Shown in pieces: positions 46,150 to 58,180 of a DNA stretch of 64,000 nt. This DNA comes from Butyrivibrio sp. YAB3001 (GTDB lineage Bacteria; Bacillota; Clostridia; Lachnospirales; Lachnospiraceae). Each line of letters begins with the position of its first letter. The first letter of the stretch is position 1. The stretch is taken from positions 303,794 to 367,793 of the forward strand of contig NZ_FOKR01000002.1 in assembly GCF_900112195.1 (NCBI RefSeq), read 5' to 3'. Under the pieces are notes generated by a model. The model saw nothing but the letters and a program-made list of their open reading frames with translations. It did not search any database and had not been told where the DNA came from. The position numbers and the translations under genes were made by a program.

Positions 46150-48975
46150 ATGAAAAACAACCTACTGCTAAAGCTTCTATCCCTACTACTTACAATTTCG
46201 CTCATTCTCACATCCATCACCGGCTTCTCAATTATAAGAGCCTTTGCAACAGATAGTGAAGGCGGAACTGAAATTGAAGAAGAAAATACTTCTGATAACG
46301 AAGAAAATTCAGATACAAATTCCGTTACAGAATCTGATTCTGAATCTTATACTGAAGAAATAGCAATTGAATCAGACGCTATTAAGGTAGACAGTGAAGC
46401 TTTTGAAACTTTTGAAGAAAACTCCTCTTCTGAAGACAGGCCCGAGAGCATGGAAATGGTTGATCCGGATCCGCCTGAATATGTTCCCGATCCATTCGAT
46501 TATGATTTATCCTGCTATACTCCTAACATCAATTTCGGTCATATCTTCACTGATGATGTCACCATTCCATCACAGTTTACAATAGTAAATACCGGATACA
46601 ATGCATTTCCTGTTACTTATGAATTATTTGATCAAAGTAATGGTTTTAATGTTTATGCCTCCGATAGTAATACCGACCTTGAACCGGGAGAATCACTTGA
46701 ATACAGTGTTGACGTACGTCCTAACCTGTCACCCGGAACCTACAAGGCAAAGGCTGTTTTTTTCTCAGCAAATGATTATAGAAGGCATCACTCCGTAACT
46801 GTAAACTTTGTAGTTGTGGTAAAAGCTCAGCAGCCTTATGTTGACCGTGTAGTAATAACTCCTGGTTCCACAACAGCTCCAACCGGAAAGAAAATCCAGT
46901 TTTCAGCGACTGTAAGCGGCGGCTATGATTACAATGATGCAGTCACCTGGTCTCTTTCAGGTCATCAAAGCTCCGGCACAAGTATAAATAATGGTGTTTT
47001 GACAATCGCATCAAATGAATCAGCATCTTCTCTTGCTGTAATAGCAACTTCAAGGCAGGACCCATCTGTCTATGACACTGCCATAGTTACAATCACTTCC
47101 GAAAACTATCTTATTCAGGTATCGGCCTCTCCTGAAAACGGAGGCGCTATCGCAGGCGGCGGTTCAGTTAAAAAAGGAGTCAGCACAACAGTATCTGCTT
47201 CACCAAATAATAATTTCAGATTCGTGGGCTGGTACGAGGGAAACAATCTCCTGTCCTCTTCCCACCAGCTAACACTTTCTGATATTTCCAGTGACAGATA
47301 TCTTGTTGCAAAATTTGAAAGAACAACCTGCTACGTCAGAACTTCGGTCAACACAAATGATGGCGGAACTGTATCAGAAAGCAAATCTGTAGCCTATGGC
47401 GGAAATGTAACTATAACAGCAAAAGCTAAACCCGGTTATGTATTTGAAGGCTTTGTTGAAAATAACAGAACTATATCTGATGCTTCTACCATACAGATAA
47501 ACAATGTTACTAATGATATGAATATCACCGCTGTATTTAAAAGAAGTCGTTTTAACGTATCTGTATCTGTTTATCCGCAGGATACAGGTAAATATGAAGG
47601 AGCAGGCACTTACGACGCAGGTTCAAATGTACGCATAAAACAGACAGCCTACAGTGGATATGAATTTGCCGGCTGGAGCATCAACGGACAGATTGTTTCA
47701 ACAAGCAGCGAATATGTAATAGAAAATATAAAAAACGACGTAAATATAGTTGCAAACTTCATCAAAGAACAGGCAAAAACCTTCAAGATTGTTTCGGGAA
47801 TTGCCAATTCAGGAGGAAGCATTGTTCCAAGTGGTGATTACTTCGTACAGGAAGGCGGAAGCATCACCTACAATATGGTGCCACAGGCAGGTTACAGAGT
47901 GCTCGCAGTGGCAGTTGACGGAAAAAATATAGGCGCAGTAGCAAGCTATACCTTTAATAATGTAAGGGAAAAGCATTCCATTGCAGTTGCGTTTGAGCTC
48001 ATCCCTACCCCAAAGCAGACACAGACTCCGGTAGCAGGAAAGAATAATGTATCAAGCGCAGCAGGACAAAGCACTAAAATCGAAGCAAAAGCAGCTGACT
48101 CCGCCCCCTATAACGAAGATACCGTAACATCTGGAGCACTTCCGGAACAGGTTATTATTGAAGAGGAAATTCCAAAAGAAATAGAAACCCTTGATGCAGA
48201 AGAATATGCCGATGACACATATATAACATCCGATGAAGAAGTTATAAGCAGCATGTCTAATGATGTGGCAACAGGAAGCGTCCTTCAAAGATTTGGCATT
48301 GATGAGGACGTGGTTGTAAATCTGATAAAAGACCGCGCTGCTCTTCCAATGCTAAGGCAGGCCTTTGAAGACGGTACGCTTCAGATAACCGTCAATAACA
48401 GCTATGCAACCGATGCACAGGAAACTTCTGTTGCCCTTTACCATGACAAGCCAACTCTTATGAACTTTGAAAATGTGATCATCGAGACCTTATCAGATGA
48501 AGAACAGCTTGCCGTTCTTAAAGGCACTCCTGTTTCCTTTAATGTAAGTATTACAGAAAATGGTTCAACACTTGACTCCGATACAAAAAAAGATTTTCAG
48601 AGCGTAGTTGGTTATAAACCACTTTCCTACTTTGATTTTCTCATAATGAAAACAAGTAACGGAACCAGCACCGTAATTGATAAGACCGGCGCAGAACTTG
48701 AAGTTGTGATTCAGGTACCTGCTGAATATCAAAAATCCGGAAGAAAGTTCTGCATTATAAGAAGTCATCACGGAAAAGTTGATGTATTAAAAAATCTTGA
48801 TAGTTCTTCGAACACGATAACATTCAGAACTGACAAGTTTTCAGAATATGCAATCGCCTACGAAGTAGTAAATACAAATACGCTTATACTTCAGTTCTTT
48901 GCAATAGCGATGATAACGTTAATACTGGCAATAATAAGTATTGTCCTTATAGTCAAAGCAAGAAGAGGATATTAA
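46150..48975 (+). CDS. Large surface protein with InlB-type beta repeats and C-terminal membrane anchor
   Basis: The ATG at 46150 follows AAAGGAG by six bases; the ATG at 46123 has no site. The 941-residue protein has a signal peptide (KNNLLLKLLSLLLTISLILT) and an acidic Ser/Glu/Asp linker to about 110. A beta domain follows, then an Ig-like Big_2-type domain near 225-320 (RVVITPGSTTAPTGKKIQFS). Four divergent InlB B-repeats lie at about 320-620, with markers FVGWYEGNNL, FEGFVENNRT and FAGWSINGQI. Further on are a linker, a C-terminal beta domain (680-900) and one membrane helix at the end (FFAIAMITLILAIISIVLIV) with a short basic tail. It probably projects from the cell surface for adhesion or sensing. 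Confidence 0.85.
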   Translation: MKNNLLLKLLSLLLTISLILTSITGFSIIRAFATDSEGGTEIEEENTSDNEENSDTNSVTESDSESYTEEIAIESDAIKVDSEAFETFEENSSSEDRPESMEMVDPDPPEYVPDPFDYDLSCYTPNINFGHIFTDDVTIPSQFTIVNTGYNAFPVTYELFDQSNGFNVYASDSNTDLEPGESLEYSVDVRPNLSPGTYKAKAVFFSANDYRRHHSVTVNFVVVVKAQQPYVDRVVITPGSTTAPTGKKIQFSATVSGGYDYNDAVTWSLSGHQSSGTSINNGVLTIASNESASSLAVIATSRQDPSVYDTAIVTITSENYLIQVSASPENGGAIAGGGSVKKGVSTTVSASPNNNFRFVGWYEGNNLLSSSHQLTLSDISSDRYLVAKFERTTCYVRTSVNTNDGGTVSESKSVAYGGNVTITAKAKPGYVFEGFVENNRTISDASTIQINNVTNDMNITAVFKRSRFNVSVSVYPQDTGKYEGAGTYDAGSNVRIKQTAYSGYEFAGWSINGQIVSTSSEYVIENIKNDVNIVANFIKEQAKTFKIVSGIANSGGSIVPSGDYFVQEGGSITYNMVPQAGYRVLAVAVDGKNIGAVASYTFNNVREKHSIAVAFELIPTPKQTQTPVAGKNNVSSAAGQSTKIEAKAADSAPYNEDTVTSGALPEQVIIEEEIPKEIETLDAEEYADDTYITSDEEVISSMSNDVATGSVLQRFGIDEDVVVNLIKDRAALPMLRQAFEDGTLQITVNNSYATDAQETSVALYHDKPTLMNFENVIIETLSDEEQLAVLKGTPVSFNVSITENGSTLDSDTKKDFQSVVGYKPLSYFDFLIMKTSNGTSTVIDKTGAELEVVIQVPAEYQKSGRKFCIIRSHHGKVDVLKNLDSSSNTITFRTDKFSEYAIAYEVVNTNTLILQFFAIAMITLILAIISIVLIVKARRGY

Positions 48976-49052
48976 TATCACGCAAGTTCACGCCCATAAC
49001 GTAGCAATTTTTATGAAATAAGAATTTGATAATTAGCAAAACAAATCCCTGA

Positions 49053-49098
49053 GTATCATTACAGTACATGCAAATGATATTCAGGGATTTTCTTTTTA
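49053..49098. terminator. Bidirectional terminator between the surface protein and ilvN
   Basis: AAATCCCTGA-TATCATT pairs with AATGATA-TCAGGGATTT, with TTTTCTTTTT on the plus strand and a weaker T run on the minus strand. It ends both the surface-protein gene and the long atp-to-ilvN gene run. Confidence 0.85.
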
Positions 49099-49578
49099 TT
49101 GTTCTCTGCACTTAGTTAACGCAACAGTTCCCGTACGGGCAATCTCCACAATGCTGACGCTCTTTAACATCTCAATGAACAGTTCGATTCTTTCAGATGT
49201 ATCGCAGATCTGTATCATCATCATATTCTTTGACATATCTACAATCTGTGCCTGCATGATTTCACAATTCTCCATGATATCACGCCTGTTTTCTTTATTG
49301 TATTTAACCTTGATAAGCATAAGTTCACGATTGATACTCATGCTCTCCTTAAATGTCTTAACCTTGATAACATCTATCTTTTTGTTTAGCTGCTTTTCAA
49401 TCTGTTCTATTGTCCGCTCATCTCCGCTTGAAACAATAGTCATGGCTGAAACACTCTTGTCAGCAGTTTCGCCAACAACAAGGGAATCGATATTAAAATT
49501 TCTTCTTGCAAAAAGACCTGCAACCTTTGAGAGCACACCGGCTCTGTTCTCTACAAGGACTGAATATATTCTTCTCAT
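49096..49578 (-). CDS. ilvN: Acetolactate synthase regulatory (small) subunit
   Basis: The product is a 160-residue protein with an N-terminal ACT domain (RRIYSVLVENRAGVLSKVAG, then FARRNFNIDSLVVGET) and a C-terminal second domain (MLIKVKYNKENRRDIMEN). It binds valine and controls the large subunit IlvB in branched-chain amino acid synthesis. The ATG at 49578 follows GGAGG; the frame also includes a TTG two codons earlier. It lies 19 bases after ilvB and ends the long minus-strand gene run. Confidence 0.93.
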   Translation of the reverse strand: MRRIYSVLVENRAGVLSKVAGLFARRNFNIDSLVVGETADKSVSAMTIVSSGDERTIEQIEKQLNKKIDVIKVKTFKESMSINRELMLIKVKYNKENRRDIMENCEIMQAQIVDMSKNMMMIQICDTSERIELFIEMLKSVSIVEIARTGTVALTKCREQ

Positions 49579-49597
49579 AAACAAAAGCCTCCTATGC

Positions 49598-51226
49598 TCA
49601 ATACTTTACAAGTTCCATGGGATCAACAGTTACTTCCATTAGTCCCGACTTATCATCTGCAAAAAACTCTGAAAGCTTAGCAGAAATATCACATTTACCG
49701 TCAACTTTCATATATTCCATACCATAGGCCGCAGCTATAAGTGAAAGATCAGGATCACCCTTAAGTTCAACCATTGAATAATGGTCCTCATAAGCATAGT
49801 GCTGATGCTCTCTTACCATACCAAGGAAGCCATTTTTCATGACAATAATCTTGATATTAATTCCATACTGTCGCATGGTTGCAAGTTCCATCATGGACAT
49901 CTGAAATGCACCGTCACCAATGACAGCAACAACCTGTTTGGATTTATCTGCAAGCTTGGCTCCCATAGCAGCCGGAATTGAATACCCCATCGTGCCCATT
50001 CCGCCTGAGGTTAAAAATCTTCCGTTCTTAACCTTATGATATGCGCAGGACCACATCTGATTCTGTCCCACATCTGCAACATAAATGGCATCATCCCTTA
50101 AAACATCTGAAAGCTTTGTTATGAAATCTTTGGGTTCAACAAATTCTCCCACATATGGCTTTCTCAAAGATGCCATCTCTTTTCTATAGCCATTTAAAGT
50201 ATCAAGCCAGTCTGAATGATCATCCGCATAATCATCCTGTTCAAGAAAATCCTGGAATATATTTTTTATATCCCCAACAAGCGGAATTGTAGGTCCAACA
50301 TTTTTACCAATCTCTGCCGGGTCCACATCAATATGCACCATGACTTTGTTCTCAGTAATAAGGTCAGGTCTGTTGACTGCTCTATCTGCAACTCTTGCCC
50401 CTACCATCAAAAGAAGGTCTGATTCATTCATTGCCCTGTTTGCAAATGGCTGTCCGTTATTACCAACCATTCCAAAATAAAGAGGATGCTCAGAAGGCAT
50501 GACACCAATTCCCATCATGGTCGAAACCACAGGAACACTGTTTAATTCAGCAAATTTCCTGATCTCTTTGGTGGCGCCGCTAAGATGAACTCCGCCTCCA
50601 ACACAGATTATTGGTCTCTTTGCGTGTTCTACCTCTTTAATAACCTTTTTTATCTGAACAATATTTCCCTTAACAGTCGGCTTATAGCTTCGCATTGAAA
50701 TTGATTCAGGATATGAAAACTTTCCTGAAAACTCTGCGTTCTGAATATCAAAAGGAATATCAATAAGTACAGGTCCGCGTCTTCCCGTGCTTGCAATATA
50801 GAAAGCTTCCTTGATTATTCGTGGAAGATCAGCTACATCCCTTACAAGGTAGCTATACTTAACAAATGATTCAACAGCTCCTGTGATATCAGCCTCCTGA
50901 AAAACATCACTGCCTATCATATCACTGTTGACCTGTCCTGTAATAGCAACAAGAGGAATACTGTCAGCATAAGCTGTAGCAATTCCGGTAATAAGATTTG
51001 TGGCGCCTGGGCCTGATGTAACTGCGCATACGCCTACACCACCACTTATTCTTGCATAGCCGCTTGCAAGGTGAGCTGCATTTTGCTCTGTCCTTACAAG
51101 AACTCTCTTAATATCAGTATCCAGGATTTTGTTCCAAAATGGATCTATTGCAACGCCTGAATAACCGAAAATAACCTTAACATTCTCTTTTTCAAGGCAT
51201 TTTACTATTACTTCTGCTCCTATCAT
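49598..51226 (-). CDS. ilvB: Acetolactate synthase catalytic (large) subunit
   Basis: This thiamine-diphosphate enzyme condenses two pyruvates to acetolactate, or pyruvate with 2-oxobutyrate. The catalytic Glu is in VRTEQNAAHLASGYARISGG near residue 47, followed by VTSGPGATNLITGIATAY. The ThDP-binding GDGAFQMSMMELATM lies near 434 with the downstream MKNGFLGMVREHQ. Length (542) is normal. The start at 51226 follows GTGGAGG by eight bases. It sits between metH and ilvN. The sequence is of the anabolic, IlvN-regulated type because ilvN is adjacent. Confidence 0.94.
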   Translation of the reverse strand: MIGAEVIVKCLEKENVKVIFGYSGVAIDPFWNKILDTDIKRVLVRTEQNAAHLASGYARISGGVGVCAVTSGPGATNLITGIATAYADSIPLVAITGQVNSDMIGSDVFQEADITGAVESFVKYSYLVRDVADLPRIIKEAFYIASTGRRGPVLIDIPFDIQNAEFSGKFSYPESISMRSYKPTVKGNIVQIKKVIKEVEHAKRPIICVGGGVHLSGATKEIRKFAELNSVPVVSTMMGIGVMPSEHPLYFGMVGNNGQPFANRAMNESDLLLMVGARVADRAVNRPDLITENKVMVHIDVDPAEIGKNVGPTIPLVGDIKNIFQDFLEQDDYADDHSDWLDTLNGYRKEMASLRKPYVGEFVEPKDFITKLSDVLRDDAIYVADVGQNQMWSCAYHKVKNGRFLTSGGMGTMGYSIPAAMGAKLADKSKQVVAVIGDGAFQMSMMELATMRQYGINIKIIVMKNGFLGMVREHQHYAYEDHYSMVELKGDPDLSLIAAAYGMEYMKVDGKCDISAKLSEFFADDKSGLMEVTVDPMELVKY

Positions 51227-51268
51227 GTAGCCAACCTCCACACTTTTTTTCTATTGGTCAAAAAAACT

Positions 51269-53725
51269 TTATGCAATATCCAAAAGCTTTTTCACAACTC
51301 TGACTGCTTCCGCAGCATCACCGGAATATCCATCCGCGCCTATCTCATCTGCATATTCCTGAGTAACTACCGCGCCGCCGATAATAACCTTAACATCCGG
51401 GCATTCCTTATGAGCAAGTTCAACCACGTTTTTCATTTCCTTCATGGTCGTTGTCATAAGCGCTGAAAGAGCTATTATCCTGGCATCATTTTCTTTTGCC
51501 GATTTTATTATTTCTTCTCTTGGAACATCTTTTCCAAGGTCAATTACGTTAAACCCATAATTTCTAAGCATCAGAGTAACCAGATTTTTGCCGATGTCAT
51601 GAATATCACCATGAACCGTGGCAACCACAATTGTCGGAAGTTTCTTGTCATTATCCGCATCTTTTTGAAGAAGTGGCTCCAAAAGACTTATTGACATCTT
51701 CATGGTTTCTGCGCTTGCAATAAGCTGTGGAAGGAAATACTTGCCCTTTTCAAACAGTGCTCCCACTTCATTGATTGCAGGCATCAGGATTTCGTCCAAG
51801 ATCTGTCTTGGAGAAACTCCGTCATCAACTGCCTTCTGAGTATCTTTCATGATGGTGCGCTTTGAGCCGTTTAGAACGTCTTTTTTTATCACCTCAAGGA
51901 TACTCTCTTCTTCCTGAGGCTTTTTATCAGAAACCACAGTACTTTCAGCCTTTTGTGGATCGGCGTATCTCTCCATTCGTTTAATATATCTTACATCAGC
52001 ACCTTCTTTTTTCCTAAGTAAATCTGAAGCAAATGCGGCATTTACAAGCATCTCCTGTGACGGGTTTGCAATAGCCATAGTAAGGCCTTTTTCAATTGCC
52101 ATGGTAAGGAATGCTGTGTTTACATTACTTCTCTGAGGAAGTCCAAAAGAAATATTTGAAAGCCCACAGATAGTAGCATAATTATTTGCATGGCAGTACT
52201 CAATTGTTTCAAGTGTATTTAAAGCAGCATTCGGGTCAGCTCCAACTGTTGCCACAAGTCCGTCAACAACAATGTCATCTAGAGACATTCCCAGTTCCTG
52301 AGCCATTTTGGTGATCGCATGGATATTTTCTATCTTCTCCTGTGAATCCTTAGGAAGAGCTTCTGCAAGTGGCAAAAGAATAAACATTGCTCCATATTTT
52401 TTAGCCAGAGGAAGGAATTTTTCTGCCTTACCCTTTTCAAGAGAGATTGAATTCATCAGTGCCCTTCCGGGATAAATTCTAAGAGCAGCCTCCATTACTT
52501 CAGCGCTGCTGGTATCGATGCAAAGAGGAAGGCTTGTTATAGTCATAACTTCCTCAAGGACTTTTAACATCATTTCATTTTCATCGATTCCACTCATGCC
52601 TACATTAATATCAAGAATAGAAGCACCTTCTTTTTCCTGATTCTCAGCAAATTCGCATACCATATCAAGGTTGCCTTCACGAAGCTGTGCCTGAAGTTTC
52701 TTTTTGCCTGTAGGATTTATCCTTTCTCCTACGATCATGAAATTATCATCCATGCCAAAAGAAAGACTCATTCTTTCAGATGAAAGATATCTCCTGCCAC
52801 AGATTTTTCTTGGGATAGGATTTCCTTCAGAATCGGTGATGTTCTTTGGATCAAGATTTCCATATTTTTCCTTAAGACCACGTATATATTCAGGATTTGT
52901 TCCACAGCAGCCACCGATTATAGATGCTCCTGCCTTAAGAAGTCGCTCCATTTCATTTACAAAAGTGGCGCTGTCCATATCATATTCAGTATTGCCATCA
53001 GCATCAACAGAAGGAAGACCTGCATTTGGCTTTGCAATGATAGGTATGGTTGTCACAGAAGTCATGCTTCTTATTATATCTTCCATCTTATCAGGGCCTG
53101 TTGAGCAGTTAGCACCTATCGCGCTTGCTCCAAGAGCTTCTAAGGTAATTGCAGAAGCTGCAGGGTCAGAACCATACAATGTGCGACCATCTGCTTCAAA
53201 AGTAAGCGTAACTATAACAGCAAGGTCAGATACTTCTTTTGCTGCTATGAGTGCTGCTCTGCATTCCTGAAGGCTCATCATTGTCTCAACTACAAGAAGA
53301 TCACATCCTGCTTTTTCAAGTATCTGAATCTGCTCCTTGTAAACATCCACAAGTTCTTCAAAATCAAGATCTCCGATTGGCTTAAGCTGCCTTCCTGTCA
53401 TTGTGATATCACCTGCAATAAGCGCATTCGGAGCTGCACTTTTGGCAAACTTCACAAGTTCTGTATTTATTTCTTCTATCTTGTCACCAAGACCATAATC
53501 GGCAAGTTTTATCCTGTTTCCGGTAAAAGTTGGCGCATAAATAATGTCAGAGCCGGCATCTGCATAACTCTTCTGAAGGTCTCTCATCACATCCTTATGC
53601 TCTAGGATCCAGCTCTCAGGGCATACTCCGGCAGGCATCCCTGCCTTCATAAGATTAGTTCCCGTTGCGCCATCAAGCAGCACTATTTTGTTACTGGCAA
53701 ATTCTAAAAACTCTTGTCTATTCAT
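51269..53725 (-). CDS. metH: Cobalamin-dependent methionine synthase, short form without reactivation domain
   Basis: Domains in order are homocysteine-binding (1-290) with zinc cysteines in AIGANCSTGPDKM and IIGGCCGTNPEYI, and pterin-binding (325-580) with FMIVGERINPTGKKKLQ and DINVGMSGIDENE. Then come the B12 cap and B12-binding domain (620-818) with VHGDIHDIGKNLVTLMLRNY, the DxHxxG motif holding the cobalamin-ligand His. It methylates homocysteine to methionine using methyltetrahydrofolate. At 818 residues it lacks the roughly 350-residue AdoMet reactivation domain of E. coli MetH, the common clostridial form that needs a separate reactivase. The ATG at 53725 follows AAGGAA. Confidence 0.93.
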   Translation of the reverse strand: MNRQEFLEFASNKIVLLDGATGTNLMKAGMPAGVCPESWILEHKDVMRDLQKSYADAGSDIIYAPTFTGNRIKLADYGLGDKIEEINTELVKFAKSAAPNALIAGDITMTGRQLKPIGDLDFEELVDVYKEQIQILEKAGCDLLVVETMMSLQECRAALIAAKEVSDLAVIVTLTFEADGRTLYGSDPAASAITLEALGASAIGANCSTGPDKMEDIIRSMTSVTTIPIIAKPNAGLPSVDADGNTEYDMDSATFVNEMERLLKAGASIIGGCCGTNPEYIRGLKEKYGNLDPKNITDSEGNPIPRKICGRRYLSSERMSLSFGMDDNFMIVGERINPTGKKKLQAQLREGNLDMVCEFAENQEKEGASILDINVGMSGIDENEMMLKVLEEVMTITSLPLCIDTSSAEVMEAALRIYPGRALMNSISLEKGKAEKFLPLAKKYGAMFILLPLAEALPKDSQEKIENIHAITKMAQELGMSLDDIVVDGLVATVGADPNAALNTLETIEYCHANNYATICGLSNISFGLPQRSNVNTAFLTMAIEKGLTMAIANPSQEMLVNAAFASDLLRKKEGADVRYIKRMERYADPQKAESTVVSDKKPQEEESILEVIKKDVLNGSKRTIMKDTQKAVDDGVSPRQILDEILMPAINEVGALFEKGKYFLPQLIASAETMKMSISLLEPLLQKDADNDKKLPTIVVATVHGDIHDIGKNLVTLMLRNYGFNVIDLGKDVPREEIIKSAKENDARIIALSALMTTTMKEMKNVVELAHKECPDVKVIIGGAVVTQEYADEIGADGYSGDAAEAVRVVKKLLDIA

Positions 53726-53758
53726 GTTCAATGTTCCTTATATTTTTCTGATTTGTCC

Positions 53759-54820
53759 TCATCCTGCTTTTTTTTGCACAAATGGATTAAGATAAAACAA
53801 TACGATGCAAATAGCTGCAATAAGAAATGGCTTGAGCCACATTGCCGGCACAGGAATAATTCCATTATTCGACATTATATCAATACAAGCTATGATAAGT
53901 ACATGATAAAAATAAATATTTGAAGAAGATTTTTTTCCAAGTTTCCATAAAAACCTTCCTCCTGGGAGCCCACACTCAGATAAAAACAAAAGGCTCACTA
54001 CTATTATCACTGAGCCGATATACACTTCTTTCTTGGCTAAAATGCTCTGTTCAACTATAGTTATGGCAACCCCTGCCATAAGAAAAATCAAAGAATTTCT
54101 CTTTATTTTCTTATTCCAGAGAAGTCTTTCTTCTAATGACATGGAGACATTATTTTTTTCCATATGGTCAGAAAACAGTATCCCAATGAGCACAAACGGG
54201 ATTCCCACAAAAAGCCAGTTCCTAAGAACATACCATGTACAGATATTTATTCCAAAAGGCCTTATAGGATAATAGGTCTGTAAAAGCTCTCCAAAATACA
54301 AAAACGAGAGCAGGATAAATATCAGTGCCTTATACCATTTTCTAAGCACAGGAGCAAATACATAAATAAGAATATAAACGTAGATAAGAGCAAATAAATA
54401 CCACAAATGGTCAAAAGTATAAGAACCATCGTATATGAATTTGCCCGAATTATACATCAGAAAAATGACCGCTTCACCTGGATTAAATTTGGAAGCAAGC
54501 CACTCTTTTACCGATATTTTGTTCAATACATGATAAATAAAAGAAAATAATAGATAAATACTATAGATAAAAAAAGTAATCCTGACTGTTTTAAGCAGCG
54601 TCTTTTTCATTCTGCTTCGTATATAACGCGAATCCTGACAATCCATGCTTACACCGGTTCCAAGCAAATATCTGCCCGAAACTGCAAAAAAGAATGGAAC
54701 TGCAAATCTCGAGAGTGCATCTATGTACTGTCCTGCCACCCCCGGAAATCTTGTGTGAATAAATATAACTGCAAGGCATGCTATAAACCTTGCAGCATAT
54801 AAAAATCTGTTTTCTTTCAT
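53759..54820 (-). CDS. Acyltransferase 3 family membrane protein
   Basis: The 353-residue protein has about ten membrane helices. Its N-terminal FLYAARFIACLAVIFIHTRF carries the conserved His of the OafA/NodX acyltransferase-3 family; further helices include LWYLFALIYVYILIYVFAPV. It probably adds acetyl or other acyl groups to surface polysaccharide. The start at 54820 lies two bases after the TGA of the lipoprotein gene, so translation is coupled; the frame is open upstream inside that gene. It sits in the gene train between the ATP synthase genes and metH, an unexpected neighbour for either. Confidence 0.83.
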   Translation of the reverse strand: MKENRFLYAARFIACLAVIFIHTRFPGVAGQYIDALSRFAVPFFFAVSGRYLLGTGVSMDCQDSRYIRSRMKKTLLKTVRITFFIYSIYLLFSFIYHVLNKISVKEWLASKFNPGEAVIFLMYNSGKFIYDGSYTFDHLWYLFALIYVYILIYVFAPVLRKWYKALIFILLSFLYFGELLQTYYPIRPFGINICTWYVLRNWLFVGIPFVLIGILFSDHMEKNNVSMSLEERLLWNKKIKRNSLIFLMAGVAITIVEQSILAKKEVYIGSVIIVVSLLFLSECGLPGGRFLWKLGKKSSSNIYFYHVLIIACIDIMSNNGIIPVPAMWLKPFLIAAICIVLFYLNPFVQKKAG

Positions 54821-54824
54821 ACCC

Positions 54825-55352
54825 TCAATTATCTTCAGCTTCCCCAATAGTATCAAACTGTCCGGCTTCCTGAGTAGTGACTGTAACTCCATCACCACTT
54901 GGAACCTCCCCGTGAAGAACCTGAAGCATTACCTGCGCCCTACTGTTAGCTCGCTGATAGTATTGAAAAGCCAGCTGTTCGTTCTCCTCGTCAAATGCTC
55001 CGTCATATGCAAAATGATAACATTCATTTGCCATCTGCATATAATCAGCCGCCTCAGCTGCAATATCAGAAATCCCGCTAAATTCATCCGGAATCTCACA
55101 TGCTGCCATTGACTTATATGTCTCATTCATCTCATCGAGATAACCAAGCAGCTGAACCTTTGCATTCTCAGAATCTGCTTCTATTGCATTAATGGAAGTA
55201 TCGTAATAGGAAAGCTTATCGTAAAACTGTGTCATCTCCTCCTTATATGTGGCCAAACCATCGGAACTTCCTTTTCCGCAGCCAGTTAATGTCAAAGCAG
55301 ATAAAACACTTGCACAAATCAAAAGTCTAAATCTAAAAAATGCCTTAATCAC
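54825..55352 (-). CDS. Small lipoprotein behind the ATP synthase genes
   Basis: The 175-residue protein has a lipoprotein signal (RLLICASVLSALTLTGC) with the acceptor Cys near residue 25, followed by a helical region (TYKEEMTQFYDKLSYYDTSI ... QLAFQYYQRANSRAQVMLQV) of four-helix type. A disordered acidic tail ends it. The family is not recognised. It begins 30 bases after atpC and is coupled to the acyltransferase, so it seems to be transcribed with the ATP synthase. Confidence 0.8.
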   Translation of the reverse strand: MIKAFFRFRLLICASVLSALTLTGCGKGSSDGLATYKEEMTQFYDKLSYYDTSINAIEADSENAKVQLLGYLDEMNETYKSMAACEIPDEFSGISDIAAEAADYMQMANECYHFAYDGAFDEENEQLAFQYYQRANSRAQVMLQVLHGEVPSGDGVTVTTQEAGQFDTIGEAEDN

Positions 55353-55382
55353 AAAAATCTATCTCCAATATGTTACAATTTC

Positions 55383-55811
55383 TTATTTTAATCCCGAATA
55401 CTTCGAGGCAGCTTTTAGTCTTGTAAGCGCTCTTGCAAGACCTGCCTGGGATTTCTTGAATTCTTTTATGGACTGCTTCTGCTGCAGATGTTCCATAGCA
55501 AATTCGTACGCTTCCTGAGCTCGCAGTTTATCAATATCCTCAGGTTTCTCTATTGTATTAACAATTACTATACACCTGTTATTGGCAACCTGAACAGACC
55601 CAAGACTTACGACACCGTAAATCCACTCTCCGCCGGGTTTCTTTATCTTCAGAACACCATCAGAAAGGGCAAGGATCATTTCCTCATGTCCCGATAGGAT
55701 TGCAAGCTCACCATCGGAACATGGTAAAATAATCTCCTCTGCCCTGTCATCATAGAACATACCATTTACTGATATAACCTGAAGTCCAAAGGTAGGTAGC
55801 TTATCACTCAT
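55383..55811 (-). CDS. atpC: ATP synthase epsilon subunit
   Basis: The central-stalk regulator is 142 residues: an N-terminal beta sandwich (FGLQVISVNGMFYDDRAEEI, then LPCSDGELAILSGHEEMI) and a C-terminal helical hairpin (LRAQEAYEFAMEHLQQKQ ... LARALTRLKAASKY). It couples rotation to ATP hydrolysis control. It starts two bases after atpD and is the last ATP synthase gene. Confidence 0.94.
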   Translation of the reverse strand: MSDKLPTFGLQVISVNGMFYDDRAEEIILPCSDGELAILSGHEEMILALSDGVLKIKKPGGEWIYGVVSLGSVQVANNRCIVIVNTIEKPEDIDKLRAQEAYEFAMEHLQQKQSIKEFKKSQAGLARALTRLKAASKYSGLK

Positions 55812-55813
55812 TT

Positions 55814-58170
<2,357 letters not shown>

Positions 58171-58180
58171 TTATATGACC

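Noticed and set aside
51269..53725. Apparent truncation of MetH
   Set aside because: The missing AdoMet reactivation domain is the normal state for the short clostridial MetH form. No frameshift is seen at the C-terminus.
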